From: Pardosa pseudoannulata
Taxonomy: Eukaryota; Arthropoda; Arachnida; Araneae; Lycosidae
NCBI GenBank assembly: GCA_032207245.1
Contig: CM063499.1
Coordinates: 76,733,020-76,797,019 of the forward strand
DNA: 64,000 bases
Direction: 5' to 3'
Shown piece after piece: positions 24,307-36,247 of this stretch; position 1 is the first letter of the stretch; each line of letters begins with the position of its first letter. A program made the position numbers and the translations under genes. The notes under the pieces were generated by a model that searched no databases, was not told where the DNA came from, and saw nothing but the letters and a program-made list of their open reading frames with translations.

Positions 24307-27300
24307 GGGCCCTACCATATTCACTCCGACAAGAGTCACGGACGACATAAACGTCATAATGACGTCACGAAGGGGAGGGAGTCACCAAGAATTGGAATTT
24401 GGTACCATATTCAACAAACGGACAACATAAGTCGTTCCATCTATCTCACTTTTAAGACATACCAGTCACCGAGTATTTCGTACGTGACATAGCGTATACA
24501 GTGTAGCAGTGAAAACAAAAATAAAGATGGCAGCTCTCATGCAAGCATTTATATGTAAAGGTTAAAATGTCGTGAGAAGCTATTTCCCCGTAGCTGTTCA
24601 AAAATTAAAAATACTTCTTAAATACCTGTATTTTGAAAATTTATGATATTATATGTAATTTTCAAAGCTTTTGGTAACAGTAAAACGATTTTATTTTAAA
24701 AACAACTGTGTATTAATCAAGAACTCATTTTACAATAATAAACATTTACCATTCGAATTATACAAAATTCTGAAAATAATACAGCCTCAAGGAGGTTTAT
24801 TAGGTATGTGCATTTGGAGTAAACACATACACTATTAAATTCCTATTAGGTAAACATACAAAATATTGTCATAAGCTAGAAGTGCATCAATAAAAACACA
24901 AAATAAAATACAATTGCTCAAAAATAACAAATTTAGAAGCTAACAAACATGATAAAATGAAATATCTAAAGCGCTTTTTGTTAATTAATTTTATCAGTTA
25001 ATAAAATATTGTAGATAGAAAAGTCCAGTAGTAAATAGAATCTCCATAGTATCTTAAAAATATTAATGAAATTTTCCCATGATTAAAAAGATATCTTTTT
25101 ACTCTATAATATTCTAATTTAGAATTTTATAAAAGGAATTTAAGGATTTAAGAATATTTAATATTTCTTCTAAACATAAAATTGACAATTTAATAACTTC
25201 AGTAAATAATTTAATTACTTATACCAATGTATAACAAACGTTTAGATTATTCCGATAAGTTAATTAGGAAGGTATCAATTTTTAAAATGACATTTTGCAA
25301 TCGCATATATGTACATAATCAGATGCCCAATCTTAAATTAATTACAAAAATTATACAGATGGATACACTTTAACATAATAAGCAATTAGATTACTACTTA
25401 TATTTTTAGTAGTAAATAAATCTTGTTACTTAATAACAACATCATGGATCTAATCAATTGCTTAATAAAGTATATTTTGGTAAATTGTCTTTTAATCTGT
25501 ATAAAAAATATTTTCAGAAACAGTTATGTTGTTTATTCCTAAATCTAATATTCAATAATTAAATAAATTCATTCACAAGCATGATCTATGTTAAATTTTA
25601 TAGGTTTTTTTTTTTTTAGATTCATAAAAGTGTTTAAAATCTTTTTAAACACTTCTTTGAGAAAATGAAACATTTATAAACAAAGACAATACTTAATATT
25701 TAATAGACTTTGCTTCCACTATGCATTTAAGATCTATCTAACACACACAAAATAAAGTAATATAGAGACATATAGAATAATCATAGCATATATAGTTGTA
25801 TATAACATTTGCATAATAATTATAAAAATAATTTTATAACATAAGACGGAATATAAAATTTATTTCCCCAATGCTACAGATGTTTATGCATAGCTTTACT
25901 AAAATTATAATTGTGTGGATAGAATAAAAATTGTTAAACTCCTTCAATACTTTGTGTTCATAGTTAATAACATACCAATGTAATTAGACATAAACAAATC
26001 ACACTAAAAAATTAATATACTATAAACAGATATCATTTAGAAATACTTAAATGTAATTTATTAAACATTAATCAAAACAGTAAAATGAATAATTATCTTA
26101 AAATATGTATTAGTGACATTTCGAATTGAAAAAAAATTATAAATATGCAGCCAAAAGGAGATTAAAAATCCCGCCCTTCACAACTCCTAGTTGTGGGGCC
26201 CTACCATATTCACTCCGACAAGAGTCACGGACGACATAAACGTCATAATGACGTCACGAAGGGGAGGGAGTCACCAAGAATTGGAATTTGGTACCATATT
26301 CAACAAACGGACGACATAAGTCGTTCCATCTATCTCACTTTTAAGACTTACCAGTCACCGAGTATTTGGTACGTGACATAGCGTATACAGTGTAGCAGTG
26401 AAAACAAAAATAAAGATGGCAGCTCTCATGCAAACATTTATTTATATGTAAAGGTTAAAATGTCGTGAGAAGCTATTTCCCCGTAGCTGTTCAAAAATTA
26501 AAAATACTTCCTAAATACCTGTATTTTGAAAATTTATGATATTATATGTAATTTTCAAAGCTTTTGGTAACAGTAAAACGATTTTATTTTAAAAACAACT
26601 GTGTATTAATCAAGAACTCATTTTAAAATAATAAACATTTACCATTCGAATTATACAAAATTCTGAAAATAATACAGCCTCAAGGAGGTTTATTAGGTAT
26701 ATGCATTTGGAGTAAACACATACACTATTAAATTCCTATGCCAGAAGTGCATCAACAAAAACACAAAATAAAATACAATTGCTCAAAAATAACAAATTTA
26801 GAAGCTAACAAACATGATAAAATGAAATATCTAAAGCGCTTTTTGTTAATTAATTTTATCAGTTAATAAAATATTGTAGATAGAAAAGTCCAGTAGTAAA
26901 TAGAATCTCCATAGTATCTTAAAAGTATTAATGAAATTTTCCCATGATTAAAAAGATATCTTTTTACTCTATAATATTCTAATTTAGAATTTTATAAAAG
27001 GAATTTAAGGATTTAAGAATATTTAATATTTCTTCTAAACATAAAATTGACAATTTAATAACTTCAGTAAATAATTTAATAACTTATACCAATGTATAAC
27101 AAACGTTTAGATTATTCCGATAAGTTAATTAGGAAGGTATCAATTTTTAAAATGACATTTTGCAATCGCATATATGTACATAATCAGATGCCCAATCTTA
27201 AATTAATTACAAAAATTATACAGATGGATACACTTTAACATAATAAGCAATTAGATTACTACTTATATTTTTAGTAGTAAATAAATCTTGTTACTTAATA

Positions 27301-28474
27301 ACAATATCATGGATCTAATCAATTGCTTAATAAAGTATATTTTGGTAAATTGTCTTTTAATCTGTATAAAAAATATTTTCAGAAACAGTTATGTTGTTTA
27401 TTCCTAAATCTAATATTCAATAATTAAATAAATTCATTCACAAGCAAAGAGAAAAAAAAATTAGTATAATATGATCTATGTTAAATTTTATAGGTTCTTT
27501 TTTTTTTTTTTTTTCTTTTTTTTTAGATTCATAAAAGTGTTTAAAATCTTTTTAAACACTTCTTTGAGAAAATGAAACATTTATAAACAAAGACAATACT
27601 TAATATTTAATAGACTTTGCTTCCACTATGCATTTAAGATCTATCTAACACACACAAAATAAAATAATATAGAGACATATAGAATAATCATAGCATATAT
27701 AGTTGTATATAACATTTGCATAATAATTATAAAAATAATTTTATAACATAAGACGGAAAATAAAATTAATTTCCCCAATGCTACAGATGTTTATGCATAG
27801 CTTTACTAAAATTATAATTATTGTGTGGATAGAATAAAAACTGTTAAACTCCTTCAATACTTTGTGTTCATAGTTAATAACATACCAATGTAATTAGACA
27901 TAAACAAATCATACTAAAAAATTAATATACTATAAACATATCATTTAGAAATACTTAAATGTAATTTATTAAACATTAATCAAAACAGTAAAATGAATAA
28001 TTATCTTAAAACATGTATTAGTGACATTTCGAATTGAAAAAAAATTATAAATATGCAGCCAAAAGGAGATTCATTAGGTATGTGCATTTGAAGTAGACAC
28101 ATCATACACTATTGAATTTCTATTTAGCAAACTTCGATTTCAACATCTAAAACGTTTTTATAAGTTAGAATGTGCATATTAAGTATAAAAATACAAAATA
28201 AGATACCATAGCTCAAAATAATAAATATAGAAAAAATAAACCGCGACCAAATAAAATATCTAAATCACATTTTGTTAATTGCTTACTAATAAAATATAGA
28301 AAGCAAAAAAATCAAAAAATATTAACAAATGTTTTCAAAATTTTATAACTCGTGATTAAAACTTCATAATATTCACATTTAGAATTATATAAAAAAGGAA
28401 ATGAACAATAACTTTTGAATAGAATAACTTTTTAAACATAAAACAATTTGTTTAAAGGAAGGATAAATAACCTG

Positions 28475-28514
<40 letters not shown>

Positions 28515-28554
28515 GCATATGTGATTAGTTACATATGTATGTATGTATGTATGT

Positions 28555-28603
<49 letters not shown>

Positions 28604-29346
28604 AGTGCATCAATAAAGCCCACTTAAACACTTTTCCATTGACATTTCATGATAAAAAGATGGTAAGTAATAAAAGTACTTGTTTTATTACAAGTACGAA
28701 TATACAAAATACAATAAGATACAATAAATAAATAAGTGCGAATATGCAATTAGAAATATACAAATCACTATCAAAAAAGTTTCTTATAGACACCATATTA
28801 TAAACTGCTGAGTAATAGATAAATAGTTTATAAAATAAAAAAACGATGGACAAGTTTGAAAATTGAAGCAATTATCTACATAGATTAAATGATAAAAAAT
28901 TAAACTATACCTTTATTCCCCATCACTCTTTGGTATATATCCATAATCATATGAAACACATACTATCACAAAATTAATAATTATTAATCACAGAATTCAT
29001 TAGACATGGCACCACACATTCAAACTAACTAGGACTAATACAAACGAGCACATGGTTCTGAAAATAAAACGCAGTTAATTTTTGCAGTTAAGAATATCTA
29101 CACTGTTTCCAATTTTTTGATTGGTCAGTAGAGTGAAGATGACTACATCAATAAGCTCCGCCTTTATCAGAAACGTAATTGGGGGTGTAGCCGTAGTAGG
29201 AGGAGTCACAGACCAGTTACTATGTCACTTGATGGCAATATGGTATGAAATAGTCGCTTGGCCGACATAATCCAGGCGTGCGACAGTGATTCTGAAGATC
29301 GTCATTTTCGTCCGTGACTCTTGTCGGAGTGAATATGGTAGGGCCC
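24307..29346. mobile_element. 5-kb repeat element with 39-bp terminal repeats occurring three times
   Basis: A 39-bp sequence starting GGGCCCTACCATATTCACTC is found directly at 24307-24345 and 26196-26234 and in perfect reverse complement at 29308-29346. The two direct copies lead near-identical 1.89-kb AT-rich monomers (24307-26195 and 26196-28061). A third, diverged partial monomer follows (28062-28470). The rest includes microsatellites and unique sequence. There are no long open frames. It looks like a TIR element whose left part was duplicated in tandem. Target-site duplication is unclear; only GTG is shared beside 26196 and 29346. Confidence 0.7.
28479..28605. repeat. Compound microsatellite (AT)n, (GTAT)n, (GT)n
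   Basis: (AT)n at 28479-28511, then (GTAT)n, (AT)n and (GT)n from about 28535 to 28605. An open frame through it is an artefact of the repeat. Confidence 0.9.
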
Positions 29347-29475
29347 GTGGACCGGTTGTGTGTGGACGCTACAAGCGTTCCAGTCAGGATCCAAATTGAG
29401 TATCCACACGCAAGTTTCGGAAGTTGTGGACGCAGCTTTGTGGACGCAAGTGTTGCAGTCAGGAGCAAAAAATAA

Positions 29476-29575
29476 NNNNNNNNNNNNNNNNNNNNNNNNN
29501 NNNNNNNNNNNNNNNNNNNNNNNNNNNNNNNNNNNNNNNNNNNNNNNNNNNNNNNNNNNNNNNNNNNNNNNNNNN
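29476..29575. other. Assembly gap (100 N)
   Basis: Exactly 100 N, the usual placeholder for a gap of unknown size. It separates the 24307-29346 element from the end block shared with unit II, so the true distance and order here are uncertain. Confidence 0.98.
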
Positions 29576-30554
29576 TATAATCTTTATATACAATGTTTAG
29601 TATATATTGTTTCTGTCAAATTGTACATAAGAAAGAAGGTGGAGTTATTTGAAATACCTTCCATGCTTAGAAATATTTTTCAGTGTTATCAGTTATCACA
29701 TCTTAGAACTAAACTTATCAAATTTGGCCGTTTCCAAGTTTATGGGGGTCCTGGAGCTCAGTTCAGTATGGATGCTCGTAAATTCCCAATTCTGGGGGCC
29801 CCGCTGTCATGTTTTTGGCGCTATTTCTGTACAAGTGATCGCCAAATTGTAGCCAAGTGATGTTTACAATTTGTGTAGTAAGCTGATACCCAATTTGAAA
29901 ACGTATTTTGGACAAAAAAAAAAAGGGTTTCAAATGTTGTTAAGATGAATATAAATTTAAATTTCAGTTTTTAATGTATTTAATGGCGCTTTTGTATTGG
30001 TTGTTAAACTAAACAGTGCGGAATTTTTGCAATAAGTGCAAAGTAAGCAAAATAAGCATTAGTTGGTTATATTTAGGCAATTATGCTTATAAAATATTTA
30101 GATATATTTATAAAATATGGTTGTTATTTAATGATATTATTTTAAAACTATCAAAAGATTAAAAAATAATAAAGTACGGTACAAATTACTTCTAGAAATT
30201 ATTAGCTTAAAATGAAAATATAAGAACGGAGTAAATGTTTTAAATAAATAATAAATTTTTAGCTTAAAGTTCTGAAGAAAGTAAGGGAGTGAAATGATTT
30301 TTCTTATCTAAATGAGGTAAAGCTCCCCTTGATCTTCCGTAACAATAACGATAGACATCGTAATAAAAATTCTTTTTTATTATTTAGCGTATCACTTTTA
30401 ACAATATATTACACTATGAAATAATATAGTTTAAAAATATTTCTTCTTCATTTTGTGTTAAATTAAGACACAACTTTGTATAAAAAAAGTTCAAAAAGCA
30501 GTAAATAAAAAAATATAAATGTGAAATATGACATCACTTGTTAACTTCGAAAAT
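29576..30554. repeat. End block of unit I, partly inverted relative to unit II
   Basis: 29576-29777 matches 54258-54460 directly. From 29778 the sequence is the reverse complement of the unit II/III junction: first about 22 bases of the unit start (GTAAATTCCCAATTCTGGGG), then sequence matching 55735 back to about 54990. No gene is seen. Confidence 0.7.
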
Positions 30555-31741
30555 TAAGCATAAAATGTAAAATAAATAAAGCGCTAACCTAATTTAAGTA
30601 TCCTGAATTGTTGGTGGATATATACGTTTGATCCGATTTAAAATATCCTGAAAAGCAACGCGCGGACTTTCGTACATTTTCCTCCACATAAATTCACAAA
30701 GGTACGAATCAAATTGATTTTCACACTTTCGAACTGTGCGGATGGATCTTTTAATTGAGCTCCACAAGCCCTTAAATGTATTGGTGTGAGCTCCAGTATT
30801 AAATTTAAAAAACGAAAAATAAAATACAAGAGCTCAGGCAAAATGGACAAACCTCCAGAGCACAGTCAAAATGGACAAAGACTTGAAATGGACGCTAGAA
30901 AATCCAAATTCGGCGGTCTTAGAGTATTGTTAGTTACAGGAACCAATAAAGGTCAGATATTCAAATCACGTGTCATTTCCCCCAATACCCTAAAATAAAG
31001 GCGCCGATTGACACCCCCACCTATTTTAGGGGGTGGTGGAAGAGTCCGAAAAGAAGAGCAAAGTTTGCCAGAAAATAGGGTTCTAGAATTTGGCGATATC
31101 TCAAACGCTTGGCGTCCCCACCGAACTGAGTTCCTGGGGCCCTCTGAACTGGGAAATAGCCGGGATGCCAAGCATGGGAGATATCGCCAAATTCTAGAAC
31201 CTTATTTTCTGGCAAACCTTGCTCTTCTTTTTGAACTCTTTCTCCTTCCCCCACCACCCTAAAAAAGGTGGTGGTGTCAATCGGCACCTTTATTTTAGGG
31301 TATTGAGAGAAATGACACGTGATTTGAATATCTCACTCTTATTGGTTCTTGTAACTAACGACCCTTATTGGTTCTTGTAACTAACAATACTCCAAGACCA
31401 CTGAATATGGATTTTCTATCGTCCATTTCTGCTGTCCTCTAAAGGTTTGTCTATTTTGCCTGAGCTCTTGTATTTTTTTTTCGTTTTTTAAATTTAATAC
31501 TGGAGCTTACACCAATAAAATTAAGGGCTTGTGGAGCTCAAATAAGAGATCCCTCCGCACAGTTCGCAAGTGTGAAAATCAATTTGATTCGTATCTTTGT
31601 GAATTTATGTAAAGGAAAATGAAAGAAAATCTGCAAGATGCTTTTCAGGATTTTTTAAATCAGATCAAACGTGTATATCCCTGAACAACTCAGGATACTT
31701 AAATTAGGTTAGCACTTTATTTTATATTTTATGCTTATGCT
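30555..31741. repeat. ~1.2-kb inverted repeat (palindrome)
   Basis: The left arm 30555-31142 is the reverse complement of the right arm 31143-31741, with small differences. Matching landmarks are 'gctaacctaattt' (30587) with 'aaattaggttagc' (31700 region), and 'ctcaggcaaaatggacaaacc' with its complement near 31450. The centre lies at GGGGCCC (31136-31142). Unit II has a single copy of this arm (54457-54990). Open frames on both strands are arm shadows. Such DNA could form a cruciform or a long hairpin transcript. Confidence 0.8.
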
Positions 31742-31752
31742 TTTATATTTTA

Positions 31753-32681
31753 CTAGCATATAGCCCATCATATGACGGGATCAGTAAAATTTTTAATATA
31801 CCAGAACTGTTAAGTACCCCATGAGGCAGGTAATAAAATGGTTTGTTTTTTGGCTGAGAATTATCTGGTTCACTCTCAATAGTTTATTTATCATACTCCT
31901 CTAGAGTCTCCCGATCCTGTAATGCAGTTTAGAATCACATGGAATTCATTTAGTCAAACCGTGTGGTTATGTATACCAAACAAACAAACTTCTTAATTTC
32001 CAAATATATATAAACTAAAAGTTAGATATTTAGTAGTCCTCGACTTATATGAAAAGAATTTATTGTTAATACCGATGATAAAATTTTCATTACAACAAAA
32101 AATAATCGATGATTGAATTTAAAATTATCACTTATATACTTAATCTATTATTTAAGTCAAATATAAAAGAAAATTATTTGCTTAATATGTAAGTTCAGCG
32201 ATAAAACGTATGAAAATAATGCACGCGATATTTAAATAATTTAAAACAAGAAATGATTATATGAGATGGTTAAAGGAATGACGTCATAATGCTAGAAAAA
32301 AAATGTTATTTTTACCTATTTATTACGTGAATAAATTGATAAATTTAATCGCCTGCCCTTAGCCGAGGAATCCATTCCAGGTACAACCGCTTCAAAAATT
32401 TGCCGACAGACACCTTAGGCTATTATTATATAGGGGATCAGCGATAAAACGTATGAAAATAATGCACGCGATATTTAAATAATTTAAAACAAGAAATGAT
32501 TATATGAGATGGTTAAAGGAATGACGTCATAATGCTAGAAAAAAAATGTTATTTTTACCTATTTATTACGTGAATAAATTGATAAATTTAATCGCCTGCC
32601 CTTAGCCGAGGAATCCATTCCAGGTACAACCGCTTCAAAAATTTGCCGACAGACACCTTAGGCTATTATTATATAGGGGAT
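31753..32681. repeat. Interspersed repeat fragment ending at the unit I/II junction
   Basis: Begins 'actagcatatagcccatcat' and ends 'ggctattattatataggggat'. It is absent from the unit II/III junction, so it was probably inserted or retained only here. The class is not established. The last part is duplicated in tandem (32196-32681). Confidence 0.45.
32196..32681 (+). repeat. Perfect 243-bp tandem duplication
   Basis: 32196-32438 and 32439-32681 are identical by direct reading (each from CAGCGATAAAACG to TATAGGGGAT). It is either a very recent duplication or an assembly artefact. Confidence 0.85.
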
Positions 32682-32850
32682 GCCCCCAGAACTTGGAATT
32701 TACTACCAAATCAGTAGAGTGCTGCTGTTTAGCATCAGAATAAGAGGGTTCAAATCTCACAGTAGGAAGGATGTTCATAACAATAAGACTTTTTAAAAGC
32801 AATAGGTTGTGGACTTATTAATCCTTGTGTAGGAAAAAAAAAAAAAAAAT
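32682..32850 (+). repeat. tRNA-derived SINE-like sequence at unit II start
   Basis: Same as 1-165, with a few substitutions (GCCCCCAGAACTTGG start, GGTTCAAATCTCAC B-box-like motif) and a poly-A run. Confidence 0.55.
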
Positions 32851-33628
32851 CATTGCAAGTCTTGTCTTGCCCTTAAGATGCCTCCCTAGCAAATGCTCAG
32901 TTGGTCCATCTAAATTGGCTTCTATTATTCTCTACCATTCTTCATCATGTCAGTTTTGGTCTACCACTCTTTCTTTTTACCTATAATGTCTCAGGGATAG
33001 CCACTTGGAAGAGTTCATTAGCAGATATTCTTAAAATGTGTCTAATCGATTTCCATCTTTATTTTCTTTTTGTCCAGGATCCCTTACTTTCATAAAAGTA
33101 AGAACTTGCACTCTGCTCCTTCTCCCCTTCCTCTGCTCAAATTCTATTGGCCCTCAGGAACCAATCAAATATGTTCTCTGATAATATATGTATAATATAA
33201 CTCTGATAATATATGTATATAAACACATTACAATTAAAGACAACATTACTATATTAAATTGATAAATAAAGAAAACATTTTTTATCCCATGCCTCCATCA
33301 TATAAATTTATTTACGAAAATAGAGTATTGTATTTTTATTGCTAACATCAATGAAAATTATTTTTAATTGTTTTAATTGTCAAATTAATACTAATGAAAT
33401 ACCTAATTAATATTCTGATTTGTCTCAATTGTATTATGTACAAAATTATTTATTATTATGTTGTTTATTAATTATAGTTTTGTACATTTTTAAAAACCAA
33501 CCAACTTTTCTAGATTTTGCCATTTTTGCCAGTGTTTTTCCACTTTTTACCACTGTCCTGGCAAAAATACCATTTTGCCGGCAAAATGACCAACTGTACG
33601 TACTCTCATGTCAAATCAATAGTATTAA
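32851..33628. other. Unit flank, partly replaced relative to units I and III
   Basis: Up to about 33118 it matches 410-680. After this it differs from units I and III until the family C element. The differing part contains 'ttgccagtgtttttccac' and 'accattttgccggcaaaatg'. No gene is seen. Confidence 0.5.
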
Positions 33629-34395
33629 CACGGTTTCAGCGCACCTGGAAAGTCAGGGAAAGTCATGGATTTAGACAATGGATTAATTTTGTCATGGAAA
33701 GTCTTGAATTTTCAAGCAAAATGAGTAAAAGTCAAGGAAAGTCATGGATCCGCTAAACTACCGATTAAAAAAATGCATTGAATTGTTTAATTCTATTTTT
33801 ACTTGTCATTTGACTGATGTTACTGAGTGTGGTATTTATGCAATTATCCTACTGACCCTATTGCCAAGTAAAATTCGTTCACCAAGGAAACTCAAAGCAA
33901 GAAAGCTTAATGGGGGGGGGGGTAAATGTATATTATTCTGGTGTTTTCTTAAATTGTAGATTAAAAGTTTAATATAATAATTATTTTTTAATAAAAATTA
34001 GTTAAGAATTTTGCAAAAAATATAAGTTTATTTCTTGGGATATTGTATATAAACATTATAGGTTTATATTTGGCTATTATTGATGGTCAACTGGATAATA
34101 CTAAATTGGAAATATTTTGATTGAAAAATTGCTATATGATTAAACTTAGGTATGTAGATACAACAATTTATTTTTATGTCTGAGTTTATCAACACTTAAA
34201 AAGTAAGTTTATAGTTTTTTTATGATAAAATTCTTATTTCTCTAAAAGCATATATTTTATTTGTATGTACATCAGAAGTTTTATTCATATATACTTTAAC
34301 GAAAGCTTTTTAAAGTCATGGAAAATGATCCGCTAAATCAGGGCAAGTCATGAAAAGTCATGGATTTGAAAAATTTTATTTGGGCAGATACTCTG
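33629..34395 (+). mobile_element. Family C TIR element
   Basis: CACGGTTTCAGCGCACCTGG at the left and GGGCAGATACTCTG at the right end. The right flank ATTATG (34396-34401) is as in units I and III, but the left flank is different. The left side was exchanged after the insertion. A G run at 33911-33922 lies inside. Confidence 0.75.
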
Positions 34396-35669
34396 ATTAT
34401 GGCTTAATTGTGTGTATATATTTATATGTATGTGCATGTTAGTGTAACAGTTTAAATTTTTCTTTAATAATCAGTCTGTTAAATATAATATATATTCATT
34501 AACTATTCAAATGGTACCTCTGTTCCAGTTATATTGTTATAATACTTACATCTTTTTTTTTTCTTTTTCTTTCTTAGGTATGTTAAGAATTTTTAAAGAA
34601 ATTGCAGTATATATTTGCCACTGTAGATGTTTGACATTTTTGGTGAAGGAAAAAGACTATGCTCCTTAGTTGTCCATATTTTCTTGGAGAAGAATGCAAG
34701 TGACATAGATACATTGATTCTGTTTTCTGGCTTTAAGAATATAGATCTGTGGTTAGCAGAGGCAGATTTAATAGGAGTAATTATTAGAAATAACAATCCA
34801 AATGCCTTTTGACAAACAAGTGTGGAACCTGAGAAATAATTATCAGCAGTTGGATTGCTTTGCACCAAAATTATATTAAGTAATAAAATTTTTCGACTGA
34901 TTAATCTATTATAAATAAACTTTTTTTAAAAAATGTTAAGTTTTGAAAATTATTTATTAGATCTGTATTGCATATTTTTTGCATGCTTGCATTTCATAGT
35001 GTTCTTTTGAATATTTCATTGTTTTTCCAAATTGATTAGTAAACAAATAAATTTTATTTTTTAATATTTTGTTAAGATTTAAAAATGCTCACATTTTATA
35101 TTAATTCCTATTTAGTATTTGTAATTACTATTGAGACTCAAAAATCAAAAATATAATTATTTAATTCCTAATACTAACTTTTTATGTTAGTTTTGAGGTA
35201 TAAAATTTACCAGTAAAATAGTATTCAAATTTTCATTTACTTTACTGGTTATATAAAAAGTAAGTAAACTTATAAGCTCAACCACCAACCAAAGTATGTG
35301 GAGAAATACTGCCTAATGCTGTGGTATAGTAAGAATACTCGATTCACAAGTGACGTAGAGATGTCTCACCTGAATTTAGAGTGCCTGCCTTTAACAAAAC
35401 GTTTTAGAATTCACATTTTATTTGTGTTAACTTGTGTACTTGTATTCTGACGCTTACATAAATTGACATGATTATTAAGCACAAAATACAAAGAATATGT
35501 TTTTTGGATAAAGCAGACTGGAATCTTCCCTGCTTTTGAGTCAGTAGCATTAATGTCTTATTGCTTTTATCTTAGCTGCCAATTGTACAGATTATTTAAA
35601 AAGATGTATGAATTTTTATTTTAAAAATGTGCAGTAGACTAACACTGCAGCTCTCCTTTTTTTTCCCCC
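34396..35669. other. Unit flank carrying the empty target site
   Basis: Collinear with 1697-2080 joined directly to 8603-9465. GAGTAATTATTAGAAATAAC (34776-34795) is the uninterrupted site of the TTATT element. The segment ends in a pyrimidine tract (35651-35669) where the zinc-finger block begins. Confidence 0.7.
34627..34812 (+). other. Short open frame of unknown nature in the unit flank
   Basis: A 61-codon frame (MFDIFGEGKRLCSLVVHIFL...). Related but shifted frames are found at 1978-2080 and 57676-57802. A following frame 34803-34880 (MPFDKQVWNL...) stops soon after. A pyrimidine tract and TTTCTTAG precede it. It may be an exon remnant of a gene or element; no family is recognised, and chance is possible. 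Confidence 0.2.
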
Positions 35670-35768
35670 AATGTCCAATTTATTTTCTTCTGTCATCCAA
35701 AATAAATAATTAAAAAAAAATAGACAAAACTTGTATAATACTACATATTTTTCTTTATTACTTTGCAG

Positions 35769-36247
35769 GTTACATTTCTTTAAAGCATATCTCTAAAAAT
35801 GGTGCATGGCAGTTCAACAGAATGTTATATTAATGCATTTGTGCTTAAGGAACTTTATACTTCAGTGGAAGATATTTGTACCATTGTCTTCATAGAAAAT
35901 ACTAAAATCCTATTTTATGCTTTTAAGATTGAAAATATCAGAAAAGGTATAGTTCTTATATCAAAGAGTTTTCAAGCAAATACATAAATTTATTAGTTTA
36001 CTTAAGAACAAGAAACAAAAATTAATCTTTGTCATCTGCCTTATAGTTGGGCCATTTTATTCAAGGTATGAGTGACATAATTAAAATTGGTTTTAAAAAT
36101 ATATAATATGAATAAAAATGGCAGTATTGATGAAAGGGATGTAAACTAATTTAATATTTTGAAAATTTCGAATAGTCTTCCCACTAAAAATTGCCTTGGA
36201 AATAAATTAAGAAAGGTGTATTAGTCAAAATTCTGTTTGCTGTTGAT
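35769..36247 (+). other. Putative leader exon of the unit II zinc-finger gene
   Basis: TTATTACTTTGCAG|GTTACATTT gives a splice acceptor (AG at 35767-35768), conserved with unit I. The exon runs into the ATG at 36248. It contains a 62-codon upstream frame (35799-35987, MVHGSSTECYINAFVL...) that is conserved in sequence with unit I but truncated there. This may be a translated upstream ORF or neutral homology. No promoter or first exon was identified. Confidence 0.4.

Noticed and set aside
24112..24492. 126-codon plus-strand frame
   Set aside because: It runs across the border of a duplicated block and the 39-bp terminal repeat of another element. Part of it recurs at 26193-26381 only because the DNA is duplicated.
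26193..29349. GTG as a 3-bp target duplication for the 39-bp-ended element
   Set aside because: Three bases match easily by chance, and the 24307 copy has a different flank.
29360..29860. 166-codon frame across the N gap
   Set aside because: It is open only because N codons are read as unknown residues.
31008..31287. Overlapping frames on both strands in the palindrome
   Set aside because: They are mirror images created by the inverted repeat and have no recognisable motif.
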